Origin: Microvirga puerhi
GTDB taxonomy: Bacteria; Pseudomonadota; Alphaproteobacteria; Rhizobiales; Beijerinckiaceae
DNA: 64,000 bases
Reading direction: 5' to 3'
NCBI RefSeq assembly: GCF_020089865.1
Contig: NZ_JAIRBM010000007.1
Location: 186,001 to 250,000, forward strand
Part shown: piece after piece, positions 22,279-29,959 of the stretch
How the letters are laid out: each line of letters begins with the position of its first letter
How positions within the stretch are numbered: position 1 is the stretch's first letter
Position numbers and translations under genes: made by a program
The notes under the pieces: model-generated
Seen by the model: the letters and a program-made list of their open reading frames with translations, nothing else
Databases searched by the model: none
Told to the model about the DNA's origin: nothing

Positions 22279-22731
22279 ATGCTCACCCTCACAGAACACT
22301 CCATGTCCTGGAATCAATCTCCCGCACGGTCCAGTACTTCGAAAGCCATACGGCATGCGCGGGAGATGCGCCGGGAACTGACGGAGCCTGAGAAGCGCCT
22401 GTGGTGGCATCTGCGAAAGCGTCTTCCTCTCGAAGGAACGCATTTCCGGAGGCAGGTGCCGATTGGTTCCTTCATCGCGGATTTTTGCAGTCTTGGTGCC
22501 AAGCTCGTTGTTGAAGTCGATGGCGGTCAGCATTCGACTGACCAAGCCATTGCCTATGATCAGCGACGGACGGATTTTCTCGCAGCGCAGGGCTTTCAAG
22601 TGCTGCGCTTCGCCAACGCTGATGTGATGCACGACATCGATGTCGTGCTCGACACCATCCATGCGGCCCTTGTCCGCTCTACCCCCACCCCTAACCCCTC
22701 CCCGCAAGGGGGAGGGGAACCGGAGGCGTAA
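22279..22731 (+). CDS. DUF559 endonuclease-like protein (Vsr-like fold)
   Basis: The 150-residue protein has the DUF559 core: RELTEPEKRLWWHLR near residue 31, FRRQVPIGSFIADF near residue 57, LVVEVDGGQH near residue 77 and YDQRRTDFL near residue 92. The D and E-x-D residues fit a PD-(D/E)XK/Vsr-type nuclease active site; biological function is unknown. Its C-terminal TPTPNPSPQGGGE is encoded by the right repeat arm. It stands between pdhC and lpd within inverted repeats, so it looks like an inserted cassette. Later starts (22303, 22366) are possible. Confidence 0.8.
   Translation: MLTLTEHSMSWNQSPARSSTSKAIRHAREMRRELTEPEKRLWWHLRKRLPLEGTHFRRQVPIGSFIADFCSLGAKLVVEVDGGQHSTDQAIAYDQRRTDFLAAQGFQVLRFANADVMHDIDVVLDTIHAALVRSTPTPNPSPQGGGEPEA
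22681..22718. repeat. right arm of inverted repeat around the DUF559 gene
   Basis: This arm is the near-exact reverse complement of 22234-22270 and includes the same internal hairpin. It codes for the end of the DUF559 protein, and the lpd ribosome binding site (GGAGG, 22722-22726) follows directly. Confidence 0.85.
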
Positions 22732-24168
22732 ATGGCAAACCAATACGACATCATCGTCATCGGCGGCGGGCCGGGCGGCTATGTGGCCGCGATCCGCGCG
22801 GCGCAGCTCGGGTTCAAGACCGCGGTCGTCGAACGCGAGCACCTCGGCGGCATCTGCCTCAACTGGGGCTGCATTCCGACCAAGGCGCTGCTGCGCTCGG
22901 CCGAGATCTACCACTACTTCCAGCATGCGAAGGATTACGGCCTCTCGGCTGAGAAGGTCGGGTTCGATGCCGGAGCCGTGGTGCAGCGCTCTCGCGGCGT
23001 GTCGGGTCGGCTCAACGGCGGCGTCGGCATGCTGCTCAAGAAGAACAAGGTCGATGTGATCTGGGGCGAGGCGTCTCTCTCGAAGCCCGGCGAAGTCGTC
23101 GTGACGGCGACCAAGAAACCCGCCATGCAGCCGCAAGCGCCGGCTCCGAAAGGAATCCTGGAGCCCGGCACCTATCAGGCGAAGCACATCATCATCGCAA
23201 CCGGCGCTCGCCCGCGCGTGCTGCCCGGGATCGAGCCCGACGGCAAGCTGATCTGGACCTATTTCGAGGCCATGGTCCCGAAGGAAATGCCGAAATCACT
23301 CCTCGTCATGGGGTCGGGCGCTATCGGCATCGAGTTCGCCTCCTTCTATCGCACCATGGGCGTGGACGTGACCGTGGTCGAGGTGCTGCCGCAGATCCTG
23401 CCCGTTGAGGATGCAGAGATTGCTGCCCATGCGCGCAAGCGCTTCGAGAAGCAGGGCATCAAGATCATTACCGGTGCCAAGGTCACGAAGGTCGAGAAGG
23501 CATCGAACAGCCTCAAGGCGGTCATCGATGACGGCAAGACTGTCCAGACGATTTTCGCCGACCGGATGATCTCCGCCGTGGGCGTGGTCGGCAACATCGA
23601 GAATCTCGGGCTCGAAAAGCTCGGCGTGAAGGTCGAGCGTGGGACGATCGTGACCGACGGTCTCGGCCGCACCAATGTGCCCGGCATCTACGCGATCGGT
23701 GATGTCGCAGGTCCGCCGATGCTGGCTCACAAGGCAGAGCACGAGGGCGTGATCTGCGTCGAGACCATCAAGGGCCTGCACACGCATGCCATGGACAAGA
23801 ACAAGATCCCTGGCTGCACCTATTGCAACCCGCAGGTCGCCTCCGTCGGCCTCACGGAAGCCAAGGCGAAGGAGCAGGGTTATGAGACCCGCGTCGGCCG
23901 CTTCCCCTTCGTCGGCAACGGCAAGGCGATCGCGCTCGGCGAGCCGGAAGGTCTCGTGAAGACGATCTTCGACAAGAAGACCGGCCAGCTGCTTGGCGCT
24001 CACATGGTTGGTGCGGAAGTCACCGAGCTGATCCAGGGCTTCGTGATCGCCATGAATCTCGAGACGACCGAGGAAGAGCTGATTCATGCGGTGTTCCCGC
24101 ATCCGACGCTCTCCGAGACCATGCACGAGAGCGTGCTCGACGCCTATGGGCGTGTGATCCACATCTGA
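22732..24168 (+). CDS. lpdA: dihydrolipoyl dehydrogenase
   Basis: LpdA (E3) reoxidises the lipoyl groups of E2 with NAD+. The 478-residue flavoprotein has the FAD motif IGGGPGGYVAA at the N-terminus, the redox-active disulfide in GGICLNWGCIPTKAL, an NAD-binding GSGAIGIEFASF near residue 187 and the C-terminal His-Glu in HPTLSE. Its ATG directly follows the DUF559 stop codon, so the cassette may affect its translation. Confidence 0.97.
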   Translation: MANQYDIIVIGGGPGGYVAAIRAAQLGFKTAVVEREHLGGICLNWGCIPTKALLRSAEIYHYFQHAKDYGLSAEKVGFDAGAVVQRSRGVSGRLNGGVGMLLKKNKVDVIWGEASLSKPGEVVVTATKKPAMQPQAPAPKGILEPGTYQAKHIIIATGARPRVLPGIEPDGKLIWTYFEAMVPKEMPKSLLVMGSGAIGIEFASFYRTMGVDVTVVEVLPQILPVEDAEIAAHARKRFEKQGIKIITGAKVTKVEKASNSLKAVIDDGKTVQTIFADRMISAVGVVGNIENLGLEKLGVKVERGTIVTDGLGRTNVPGIYAIGDVAGPPMLAHKAEHEGVICVETIKGLHTHAMDKNKIPGCTYCNPQVASVGLTEAKAKEQGYETRVGRFPFVGNGKAIALGEPEGLVKTIFDKKTGQLLGAHMVGAEVTELIQGFVIAMNLETTEEELIHAVFPHPTLSETMHESVLDAYGRVIHI

Positions 24169-24180
24169 CGATTCACCTTA

Positions 24181-24276
24181 CCCGTCATGGCCGGGCTCTT
24201 CCCGGCCACCCACGTTTTCCTTCCCGCGAAATATCGCAAAAGGCGTAGATCCCCGGGATAAGCCCGGGGATGACGG
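24181..24276. repeat. composite palindromic intergenic repeat between lpd and rimO
   Basis: Two perfect hairpins lie here: TGGCCGGG/CCCGGCCA with a 5-base loop (24188-24208) and ATCCCCGGG/CCCGGGGAT with loop ATAAG (24249-24271). The outer ends CCGTCAT and ATGACGG also pair. Repeats of this form are frequent in Rhizobiales intergenic regions. It ends exactly at the rimO stop codon and lies between convergent genes, so it may also terminate transcription from both sides. Confidence 0.8.
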
Positions 24277-25593
24277 CTAGACCGCCACGCCGTGCAGGTC
24301 GTACTCGTCCGAGCGCTCGATCTTCACGCTGATGATGTCGCCGGCCCGCAAGGGGCGGCGTGAAGCGACATAGACCGTGCCGTCGATCTCCGGCGCATCG
24401 TATTTCGTGCGCCCCTTCGCAACGGTAGCACCGGACTCGTCGATGATGACGGGGAGGCGTTTTCCCACTTTGGCTTTGAGAAGGCGGGCGCTGACGTCGC
24501 GCTGCGTCTTCATGAAACGATGCCAGCGTGCGTCCTTGACCTCGGATGGGACCGGTGCGCCGAGCTCGTTGGCGGGCGCGCCCTGGACCGGCTCGTAGCG
24601 GAAGCAACCCACCCGGTCGAGCTTGGCTTCCTTCAGCCAGTCGAGCAGGAAGTCCACATCCTCCTCCGTCTCGCCCGGGAAACCGACGATGAAGGTGGAG
24701 CGGATGGCGAGGTCGGGACAGATCTCGCGCCATTTGCGGATGCGATCGAGCGTCTTTTCCTGATGGGCCGGACGACGCATCGCCTTCAAAACCGTGGGGG
24801 AGGCGTGCTGGAACGGGATGTCGAGATAGGGAAGGATCTTGCCCTCCGCCATCAGCGGGATCACCTCGTCCACGTGCGGATAGGGATAGACGTAGTGCAT
24901 GCGAACCCAGAGTCCGAGCTCGCCGAGTTCCCGGGCGAGATCGAGAAAACGCGTGCGAACCTCGCGGTCCTTCCACAGGCTTGGCTGGTACTTGATATCG
25001 AGGCCGTAGGCGCTCGTATCCTGTGAGATCACGAGCAGTTCCTTGACGCCCGCGTTCGCCAGCTTCTCCGCCTCGCGCATGACGTCGCCGAGGGGCCTGC
25101 TCACTAGGTCACCGCGCAGCTTCGGGATGATGCAGAAGGAGCAGCGATTGTTGCAGCCCTCGGAAATCTTCAGATAGGCATAGTGCCGTGGCGTGAGCTT
25201 GACGCCCTGCGGCGGCACGAGATCCACGAAGGGGTCATGAGCGGGCGGGGCTGCCTGGTGAACGGCGCCTACCACGGATTCGTATTGCTGCGGTCCGGTA
25301 ATGGCGAGCACGTTGGGGAAGCGGTCCCGGATCTGCTCCGGCTCGGCGCCCATGCAGCCCGTGACGATGACCTTGCCGTTCTCGGCCATGGCAGCGCCGA
25401 TGGCATCGAGGGATTCCGCCTTGGCGCTGTCGAGGAAGCCACAGGTATTGACGATCACGACATCGGCACCGTCGTTCTTCTTGGTCAGCTCGTAGCCCTG
25501 TGCGCGGAGCTGGGTGATGATGCGCTCGGAATCGACGAGCGCCTTAGGGCACCCGAGGGAGACGAACGAGACTTTCGGCGCGGGAGCATTCAT
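24277..25593 (-). CDS. rimO: ribosomal protein S12 methylthiotransferase RimO
   Basis: RimO is a radical-SAM enzyme that adds a methylthio group to an aspartate of ribosomal protein S12. The 438-residue protein has the N-terminal UPF0004 domain with conserved cysteines in SLGCPKA, VNTCGF and VTGCMG, the radical-SAM cluster motif CNNRCSFC near residue 146 and a C-terminal TRAM domain from about 375. RimO rather than MiaB is supported by [12 protein letters not shown] at the start. Confidence 0.95.
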   Translation of the reverse strand: MNAPAPKVSFVSLGCPKALVDSERIITQLRAQGYELTKKNDGADVVIVNTCGFLDSAKAESLDAIGAAMAENGKVIVTGCMGAEPEQIRDRFPNVLAITGPQQYESVVGAVHQAAPPAHDPFVDLVPPQGVKLTPRHYAYLKISEGCNNRCSFCIIPKLRGDLVSRPLGDVMREAEKLANAGVKELLVISQDTSAYGLDIKYQPSLWKDREVRTRFLDLARELGELGLWVRMHYVYPYPHVDEVIPLMAEGKILPYLDIPFQHASPTVLKAMRRPAHQEKTLDRIRKWREICPDLAIRSTFIVGFPGETEEDVDFLLDWLKEAKLDRVGCFRYEPVQGAPANELGAPVPSEVKDARWHRFMKTQRDVSARLLKAKVGKRLPVIIDESGATVAKGRTKYDAPEIDGTVYVASRRPLRAGDIISVKIERSDEYDLHGVAV

Positions 25594-25820
25594 CCGCAGG
25601 ATCCACTCTATGAAGCTGTATGGGCGTCGGCGGGCGCCCGAGGGGGCGGCATCGGCGCAAAATCATGGCGGGGCAGGCCAGAGCTACCCCTTTCGCCCGG
25701 GCGAATACCACAATAGGGCCCAACAACGCCAGCGTGGCCGAAAGTCCCTTTATCCCTATGTCTTTAGGATAACGCTCCCTCTGGGTGCTTGAGTCGGGAC
25801 GTTCAAAATGGTCCAACGCC

Positions 25821-25836
25821 TTAACCTGGCGTTAAC
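25821..25836 (+). promoter_or_regulatory. full CtrA-type binding box TTAA-N7-TTAAC
   Basis: The sequence TTAA, seven bases, then TTAAC matches the CtrA consensus of alphaproteobacteria exactly. It lies 20 bases before the ATG at 25856 chosen for the PilZ gene and would fall inside the coding region if translation began at 25808. Confidence 0.55.
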
Positions 25837-25855
25837 CATTTTCCCGGGCATTCAT

Positions 25856-26362
25856 ATGGCATCTGTCGGATCGTGGCCTCCCGCTCCCAAGAAGCTCGAA
25901 TTGCGCACGGCCAAGCGTCGCCGTGTTGCACTGCTGGCGAAGATTGTAACGGGTACTGAGACGATGGTGCATTGCGAGGTGCAGGATCTCTCGACAGAGG
26001 GAGCCAAGATCGCGGTCCGTGAACATGTAGCACTCCCCGAGACCTTCCAGATCTATGTCGCAGCGCATACCCTCCAGGTCTTCTCGGCCAGGCTCTGTTG
26101 GAGGAAAGGCGACTTCGCCGGTCTTGCCTTCGGCAGCAACGAGGAGCGACCCTCCCAAGGATCGAGCGAAGCTCGCCCAGAGCCTGCACTGCCCAAACCG
26201 AGCGTTCTGATGCTCACCCACCGGAAGGTGCCGGCCGAGGATGTGCGCTACGGCACTTCGACGGTCGCTCGGGAAGTTGCGAAGTCACTCCTCGTCGATC
26301 GGGCCGCATCGGTCGCGATCGGGCGCTATGGGCATGAACGGCGGCGCAGGGCTGTCCGCTAG
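25856..26362 (+). CDS. PilZ-domain protein, possible c-di-GMP effector
   Basis: The 168-residue protein has a PilZ domain at about residues 15-95 with both c-di-GMP contacts: the RxxxR motif (Arg17, Arg21) and DLSTEGA (44-50), matching D/NxSxxG. The C-terminal half has no recognised domain and ends Arg-rich. The frame opens at 25808, but a CtrA box falls between the two ATGs, so I prefer 25856; neither start has a clear ribosome binding site. It diverges from rimO. Confidence 0.75.
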   Translation: MASVGSWPPAPKKLELRTAKRRRVALLAKIVTGTETMVHCEVQDLSTEGAKIAVREHVALPETFQIYVAAHTLQVFSARLCWRKGDFAGLAFGSNEERPSQGSSEARPEPALPKPSVLMLTHRKVPAEDVRYGTSTVAREVAKSLLVDRAASVAIGRYGHERRRRAVR

Positions 26363-26431
26363 CACGTAGTGGTTCTTCAGCCCGTATCTCCTCACGCGTT
26401 CGAATAAATCGTCGATATCCCGTGTTCCTTG

Positions 26432-26455
26432 CCCGTGGATCACTCCACGGGAGGA
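26432..26455 (+). promoter_or_regulatory. hairpin overlapping the Shine-Dalgarno of the glycine-rich TPR gene
   Basis: CCCGTGGA (26432-26439) pairs perfectly with TCCACGGG (26444-26451) across a 4-base loop. The last bases of the stem belong to the ribosome binding site GGGAGGA (26449-26455), five bases before the ATG. If formed in RNA it would partly hide the site. No U-tract follows, so it is not a terminator. Confidence 0.45.
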
Positions 26456-26459
26456 CATC

Positions 26460-27137
26460 ATGACGCGCCGCAGCGATACCAAACACCGTCTCGCTCTGCT
26501 GACAGGGGCTCTCATCCTGTCGCTCAGCACCGCCCTTGCTCCCGTGCCGGCATTCGCTGCCGGCGGTGGTGGCGGTGGGGGAGGCAATGCCGGGGGTGGA
26601 AGCGGTGGAGGGGCAGGAGGTGGTGCAGCCGGTGGAGGCGGCAACGCGGGCGCGGGCGGCAATGCCGGCAACGGCGAGGGAGGGCGCAGCGGAGATGCGA
26701 GTACCCTCATGGCAACCTGCCCACGCGGCCAGATGTACAGCCAGAGATCACGCCGCTGCGTTCAGGTCCGCAGCGAGATTTTTACCGATGATGCCGTCCT
26801 GGACTATGCTTTCGCGCTCGCCAAGGCGGAGCGGTTCGACGAGGCGCTCGACACGCTCAGCCTCGTGCAGAATCCTGAGACGCCCAAGGCGCTCAATTAT
26901 CGCGGCTACATCACGCGCAAGCTAGGACGTACGGACGAGGGCATCGGCTACTATCTCAGATCGGTCGCTCTCGATCCGCAATACGCTCAGGTTCGTGAAT
27001 ATCTGGGTGAAGCCTATGTGACGCAAGGCAAGCTCGATCTTGCCAATGAGCAGCTGCAGGTCATCCAGACTCTCTGCGGCAAGGAATGCGAGGAATACGA
27101 AGATCTGGCGGCCGCCATCGGATCCGCAGCGAAGTGA
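26460..27137 (+). CDS. secreted glycine-rich TPR protein
   Basis: The 225-residue protein has a signal peptide ending near residue 33 (PAFA-A), a low-complexity Gly/Ala/Asn stretch at about 34-78, a short Cys-containing stretch with ATCPRGQ and RRCVQ, and tetratricopeptide-like repeats at about 100-205 (RFDEALDTL, GRTDEGIGYYLRSVALDP, KLDLANEQL). It is probably periplasmic and binds a partner protein; function is unknown. It lies 62 bases before doxX on the same strand, in front of a sigma/anti-sigma pair. Confidence 0.7.
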   Translation: MTRRSDTKHRLALLTGALILSLSTALAPVPAFAAGGGGGGGGNAGGGSGGGAGGGAAGGGGNAGAGGNAGNGEGGRSGDASTLMATCPRGQMYSQRSRRCVQVRSEIFTDDAVLDYAFALAKAERFDEALDTLSLVQNPETPKALNYRGYITRKLGRTDEGIGYYLRSVALDPQYAQVREYLGEAYVTQGKLDLANEQLQVIQTLCGKECEEYEDLAAAIGSAAK

Positions 27138-27199
27138 AATGCCTTCTTCATGATCATCGACGCGGCGGCCAACCGTCGCGTCTTCTATCGGAGGGTCAC

Positions 27200-27640
27200 A
27201 TGTTCACAAGATTTCAAGCGCCCGTCGCCTTGTTGGCACGGCTGATGCTCGCCTACATCTTCGTTGCGGAGGGCTGGAGCAAGATCGTCCATTACGGGCC
27301 GACGCTTCAATATATGGAACGCTATGGCGTGCCCGGCACTCTCCTGCCGTTGGTCATCCTGACCGAGCTCGGGGGCGGCTTGCTGGTTGCGTTCGGCTAC
27401 CGGTCGCGTTGGGCGGCGTTCGCGCTCGCGGGCTTCTGCGTGCTCACGGCTCTTCTCTTCCACGCCCCGCGGATGGCAGACGTAAATGAATATATCCATC
27501 TCACGAAGGACATCGCCATCGCTGGAGGCTTCCTGCTCCTGGTCGCGTTCGGACCCGGCGAGTGGTCCCTCGACCATCTTCAGAAGCACCGTCCGTCGCT
27601 GCTGTCGGCCGCGCCGAGCGCGACCGGGCAACAGGGCTGA
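27200..27640 (+). CDS. DoxX family membrane protein
   Basis: The 146-residue protein has four hydrophobic helices (about residues 10-28, 47-67, 72-92, 108-128) and the DoxX features RLMLAYIFVAEGWSKI and LTELGGGLLVAFGYRSRW. DoxX proteins are often tied to redox or thiol-stress systems, but the role here is unknown. GGAGGG lies before the ATG. It is followed 72 bases later by the ECF sigma gene and may belong to its operon. Confidence 0.8.
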   Translation: MFTRFQAPVALLARLMLAYIFVAEGWSKIVHYGPTLQYMERYGVPGTLLPLVILTELGGGLLVAFGYRSRWAAFALAGFCVLTALLFHAPRMADVNEYIHLTKDIAIAGGFLLLVAFGPGEWSLDHLQKHRPSLLSAAPSATGQQG

Positions 27641-27712
27641 AGGGGCCGCGCGGTCATGTTCAATTGTTCCACGAGGCTGTCTCTGCTACCCAGAGAGAAG
27701 TCTCGTGATGGC

Positions 27713-28264
27713 ATGTCCGAACCGCGCATGATCGGGAATGGTCCGGAAGAGGTGAAGGCGGGTCTCGCCGGGCATTTGTCTCGGCTTTGGCGCTATGGGC
27801 TCGTGCTGACGGGTCGACGAGACACCGCCGAGGATCTGGTGCAGGCGACATGCGTACGGGCTCTCGAACGTGCCCATCAGTTCGAGCCGGGGACAAGACT
27901 CGACCGTTGGCTCTTCACGATCCTCCGCTCCATCTGGCTCAACGAAGTCCGCTCCCGCCGCATCAGGACCGGCGAAGGGATCGTTGATGCCGAGACTTTC
28001 CTGACCTTCAATGGCGCCGAGCAGATCGAAGAAGGCGTCCTGCTGCAACAGGTTCTGCGAGAGATGCAGTCGTTGCCCGAAACACAGAGGGAGGCGATCT
28101 TTCTCGTTTATGTAGAGGGTCTTGCCTATCGAGAGGCGGCGGCCGTTCTCGACATTCCGATCGGGACAATCATGAGCCGCCTCGCTGCGGCACGCACCAC
28201 GCTTGGTCGACTGAACGCGGACGCCGCGCCACTATCCCATTGGCCGGAGGCGAAGCATCCATGA
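27713..28264 (+). CDS. ECF-type RNA polymerase sigma factor
   Basis: The 183-residue protein has a sigma-2 region at about residues 22-85 (TAEDLVQATCVRALE, WLFTILRSIWLNEVR) and a sigma-4 region at about 115-165 (LPETQREAIFLVYVEGLAYREAA, GTIMSRLAAAR). It should direct polymerase to a small regulon. Start at 27713 is preferred because GAGAGAAG lies upstream; 27656 is possible. It overlaps the next gene by four bases (ATGA), the classic sigma/anti-sigma layout. Confidence 0.92.
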   Translation: MSEPRMIGNGPEEVKAGLAGHLSRLWRYGLVLTGRRDTAEDLVQATCVRALERAHQFEPGTRLDRWLFTILRSIWLNEVRSRRIRTGEGIVDAETFLTFNGAEQIEEGVLLQQVLREMQSLPETQREAIFLVYVEGLAYREAAAVLDIPIGTIMSRLAAARTTLGRLNADAAPLSHWPEAKHP

Positions 28265-29094
28265 CCGATGCCCCCCATCATGATCGCCCCTCGGATGAGG
28301 ACCTCGTCGCCTATCTCGACGGCGAACTCTCGTCGGATGCAAGGTTCCGAATTGCCAGGGCAGTGGCCGAAGATCATGAGCTGCAGCGGCGACTTATTCT
28401 TCTCTCCGGTGGTCAGCGACCCTTCCGGGACGCATTCGCGCCGCTTCTTGCCCAGGCTCCCGAAGACAAGCTGAAGGCCATGCTCGACGGATTGCCCGGT
28501 CCTGTCACGCCTGAGGAGGCCGCGCAGCCGACACGCCATAGCAGCAATCGCTGGAAGGCCCTGGCCGCTGGCCTCGCCCTCTTTCTTGCCGGCGCCGGCG
28601 CCGGATGGATGGGCTCGTCGATTGTTCGGCCCGCCTTGGAGCAACCAAAGGTCGCGACGGAATCAGATGATGACGATTGGCGCCAGTCTGTCGCCGCGTA
28701 TATCTCCCTTTATACGTCCGAAACATTGGCCAGCATTCCGGACGATGCACGAGCACAGGAACTGGAGATCGCATCGGTCAGAGCCAAAACCGGCCTCGCC
28801 CTTTCACCCCAGAAGCTCGCACTCCCCGACCTCACTCTGAAACGAGCCCAAGTGCTTGAATACGATCAGAAGCCTCTCGGGCAGATCGCCTACCTCGATC
28901 CTGAGAGCGGACCGCTCGCACTATGCATCATCACGGGTGGCGGACCGGATGCCGACAAAAGCACGGAGCAGAGGCTGGGCCTTAACGTCGTCTATTGGAC
29001 GAAGGCCGGGCGGAGCTTCATGTTGATCGGACGTGCCGCCATGCCTCGTCTCCAAAATTGGGCGGACGAGGTCTCGGGACGTCTGTCGGGGTGA
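28261..29094 (+). CDS. transmembrane anti-sigma factor
   Basis: The 277-residue protein begins with an anti-sigma-like acidic helix (SDEDLVAYLDGEL, residues 11-23), has one transmembrane helix at about 99-122 and a ~150-residue periplasmic domain. It should hold the upstream ECF sigma inactive at the membrane. The N-terminal domain has no cysteines, so the zinc-binding HxxxCxxC motif is missing and redox release is unlikely; the signal is probably sensed outside. It converges on the methyltransferase at 29102 with seven bases between stops. Confidence 0.85.
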   Translation: MTDAPHHDRPSDEDLVAYLDGELSSDARFRIARAVAEDHELQRRLILLSGGQRPFRDAFAPLLAQAPEDKLKAMLDGLPGPVTPEEAAQPTRHSSNRWKALAAGLALFLAGAGAGWMGSSIVRPALEQPKVATESDDDDWRQSVAAYISLYTSETLASIPDDARAQELEIASVRAKTGLALSPQKLALPDLTLKRAQVLEYDQKPLGQIAYLDPESGPLALCIITGGGPDADKSTEQRLGLNVVYWTKAGRSFMLIGRAAMPRLQNWADEVSGRLSG

Positions 29095-29101
29095 GGTTTT
29101 C

Positions 29102-29959
29102 TCATCGACTAGCATGCGGTTTGGCCGCGACCAGAAGACCATATCGCATCGACCCGGTCGTATAGGCCAGCCAGATCCGCGGCAGGCTCAAGGCGAATAT
29201 GCGGTGCCGGGCGCGGGCATCGCGCAGATAGCTTCGATATCGTCGATCAAGAAGGATCATCCGGACAACACGGGCGGCACAGATCGCCCAGGTGCGGCGG
29301 ACCTGCATGCTCAGATCGAAGAAGTCGCGAACTTCGAAACCTGCTTGAGTCGCCCATGAGCGATACTCGGCCTCGGTTCCCATGCTTGGGAGACGTCCTT
29401 CGCGGCAGATGGGCTCGAGAAGAAAACGCTCCTCCCAAGGCTTGGCATCGTCCTTCGCAAGCCAAGCGCAGACGGCGAGCCGCCCGCCGTCGCGCAAAGT
29501 TCGATAGGCCTCGTCGAAGAAGTGTTGTTTGTCCGTCATATGCTCCGAGCTCTCGACGGCAATGAGTGCATCGAATGTCGCCCCGTCGAAGCCGTTTTCC
29601 AGCCAATCCTGCTGCAGAAAGCGCAATCGCCCGTCCATGTCGCTTCGCAGGCGTGCCCGTGCCATCTGTGCGGATGACACGGTTACGCCCGTCGTGTGAA
29701 CGTCAAAGCTTTTAGTCAGCCATTCGGCCGTGGCGCCATAGCCGCATCCGATGTCGCAGATCTTGTCCCCAGGGTGCAATGCCAGTTCTTCCGCAATACG
29801 TGCGATCAGAGCGATGACGGCCTCCGCCGGGTCTTCGAGACCGGTGGTCCAAAGCCCGTGGTGGACATGATCACCCCAGATCTCCCGATAGAAGGGATCG
29901 AGCTCGTCGTAGTGGTCTGCAACCGACGCCAGGGTTTGGGGCGTCCTGGGCGTGATCAT
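29102..29959 (-). CDS. SAM-dependent methyltransferase of the type III PKS operon
   Basis: The 285-residue class I methyltransferase has SAM motif I ICDIGCGYGAT at residues 67-77 and resembles the tocopherol/cyclopropane-type C- and O-methyltransferases in its HHGLW start and AVESSEHM motif. It is the last gene of the four-gene operon and overlaps the flavoprotein gene by four bases. It probably methylates the polyketide product, but O- or C-methylation cannot be told from sequence. Confidence 0.85.
   Translation of the reverse strand: MITPRTPQTLASVADHYDELDPFYREIWGDHVHHGLWTTGLEDPAEAVIALIARIAEELALHPGDKICDIGCGYGATAEWLTKSFDVHTTGVTVSSAQMARARLRSDMDGRLRFLQQDWLENGFDGATFDALIAVESSEHMTDKQHFFDEAYRTLRDGGRLAVCAWLAKDDAKPWEERFLLEPICREGRLPSMGTEAEYRSWATQAGFEVRDFFDLSMQVRRTWAICAARVVRMILLDRRYRSYLRDARARHRIFALSLPRIWLAYTTGSMRYGLLVAAKPHASR

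Noticed and set aside
24185-24976. A 263-codon frame on the minus strand overlapping rimO and the palindromic repeat
   Set aside because: It reads rimO in another frame and ends inside the repeat.
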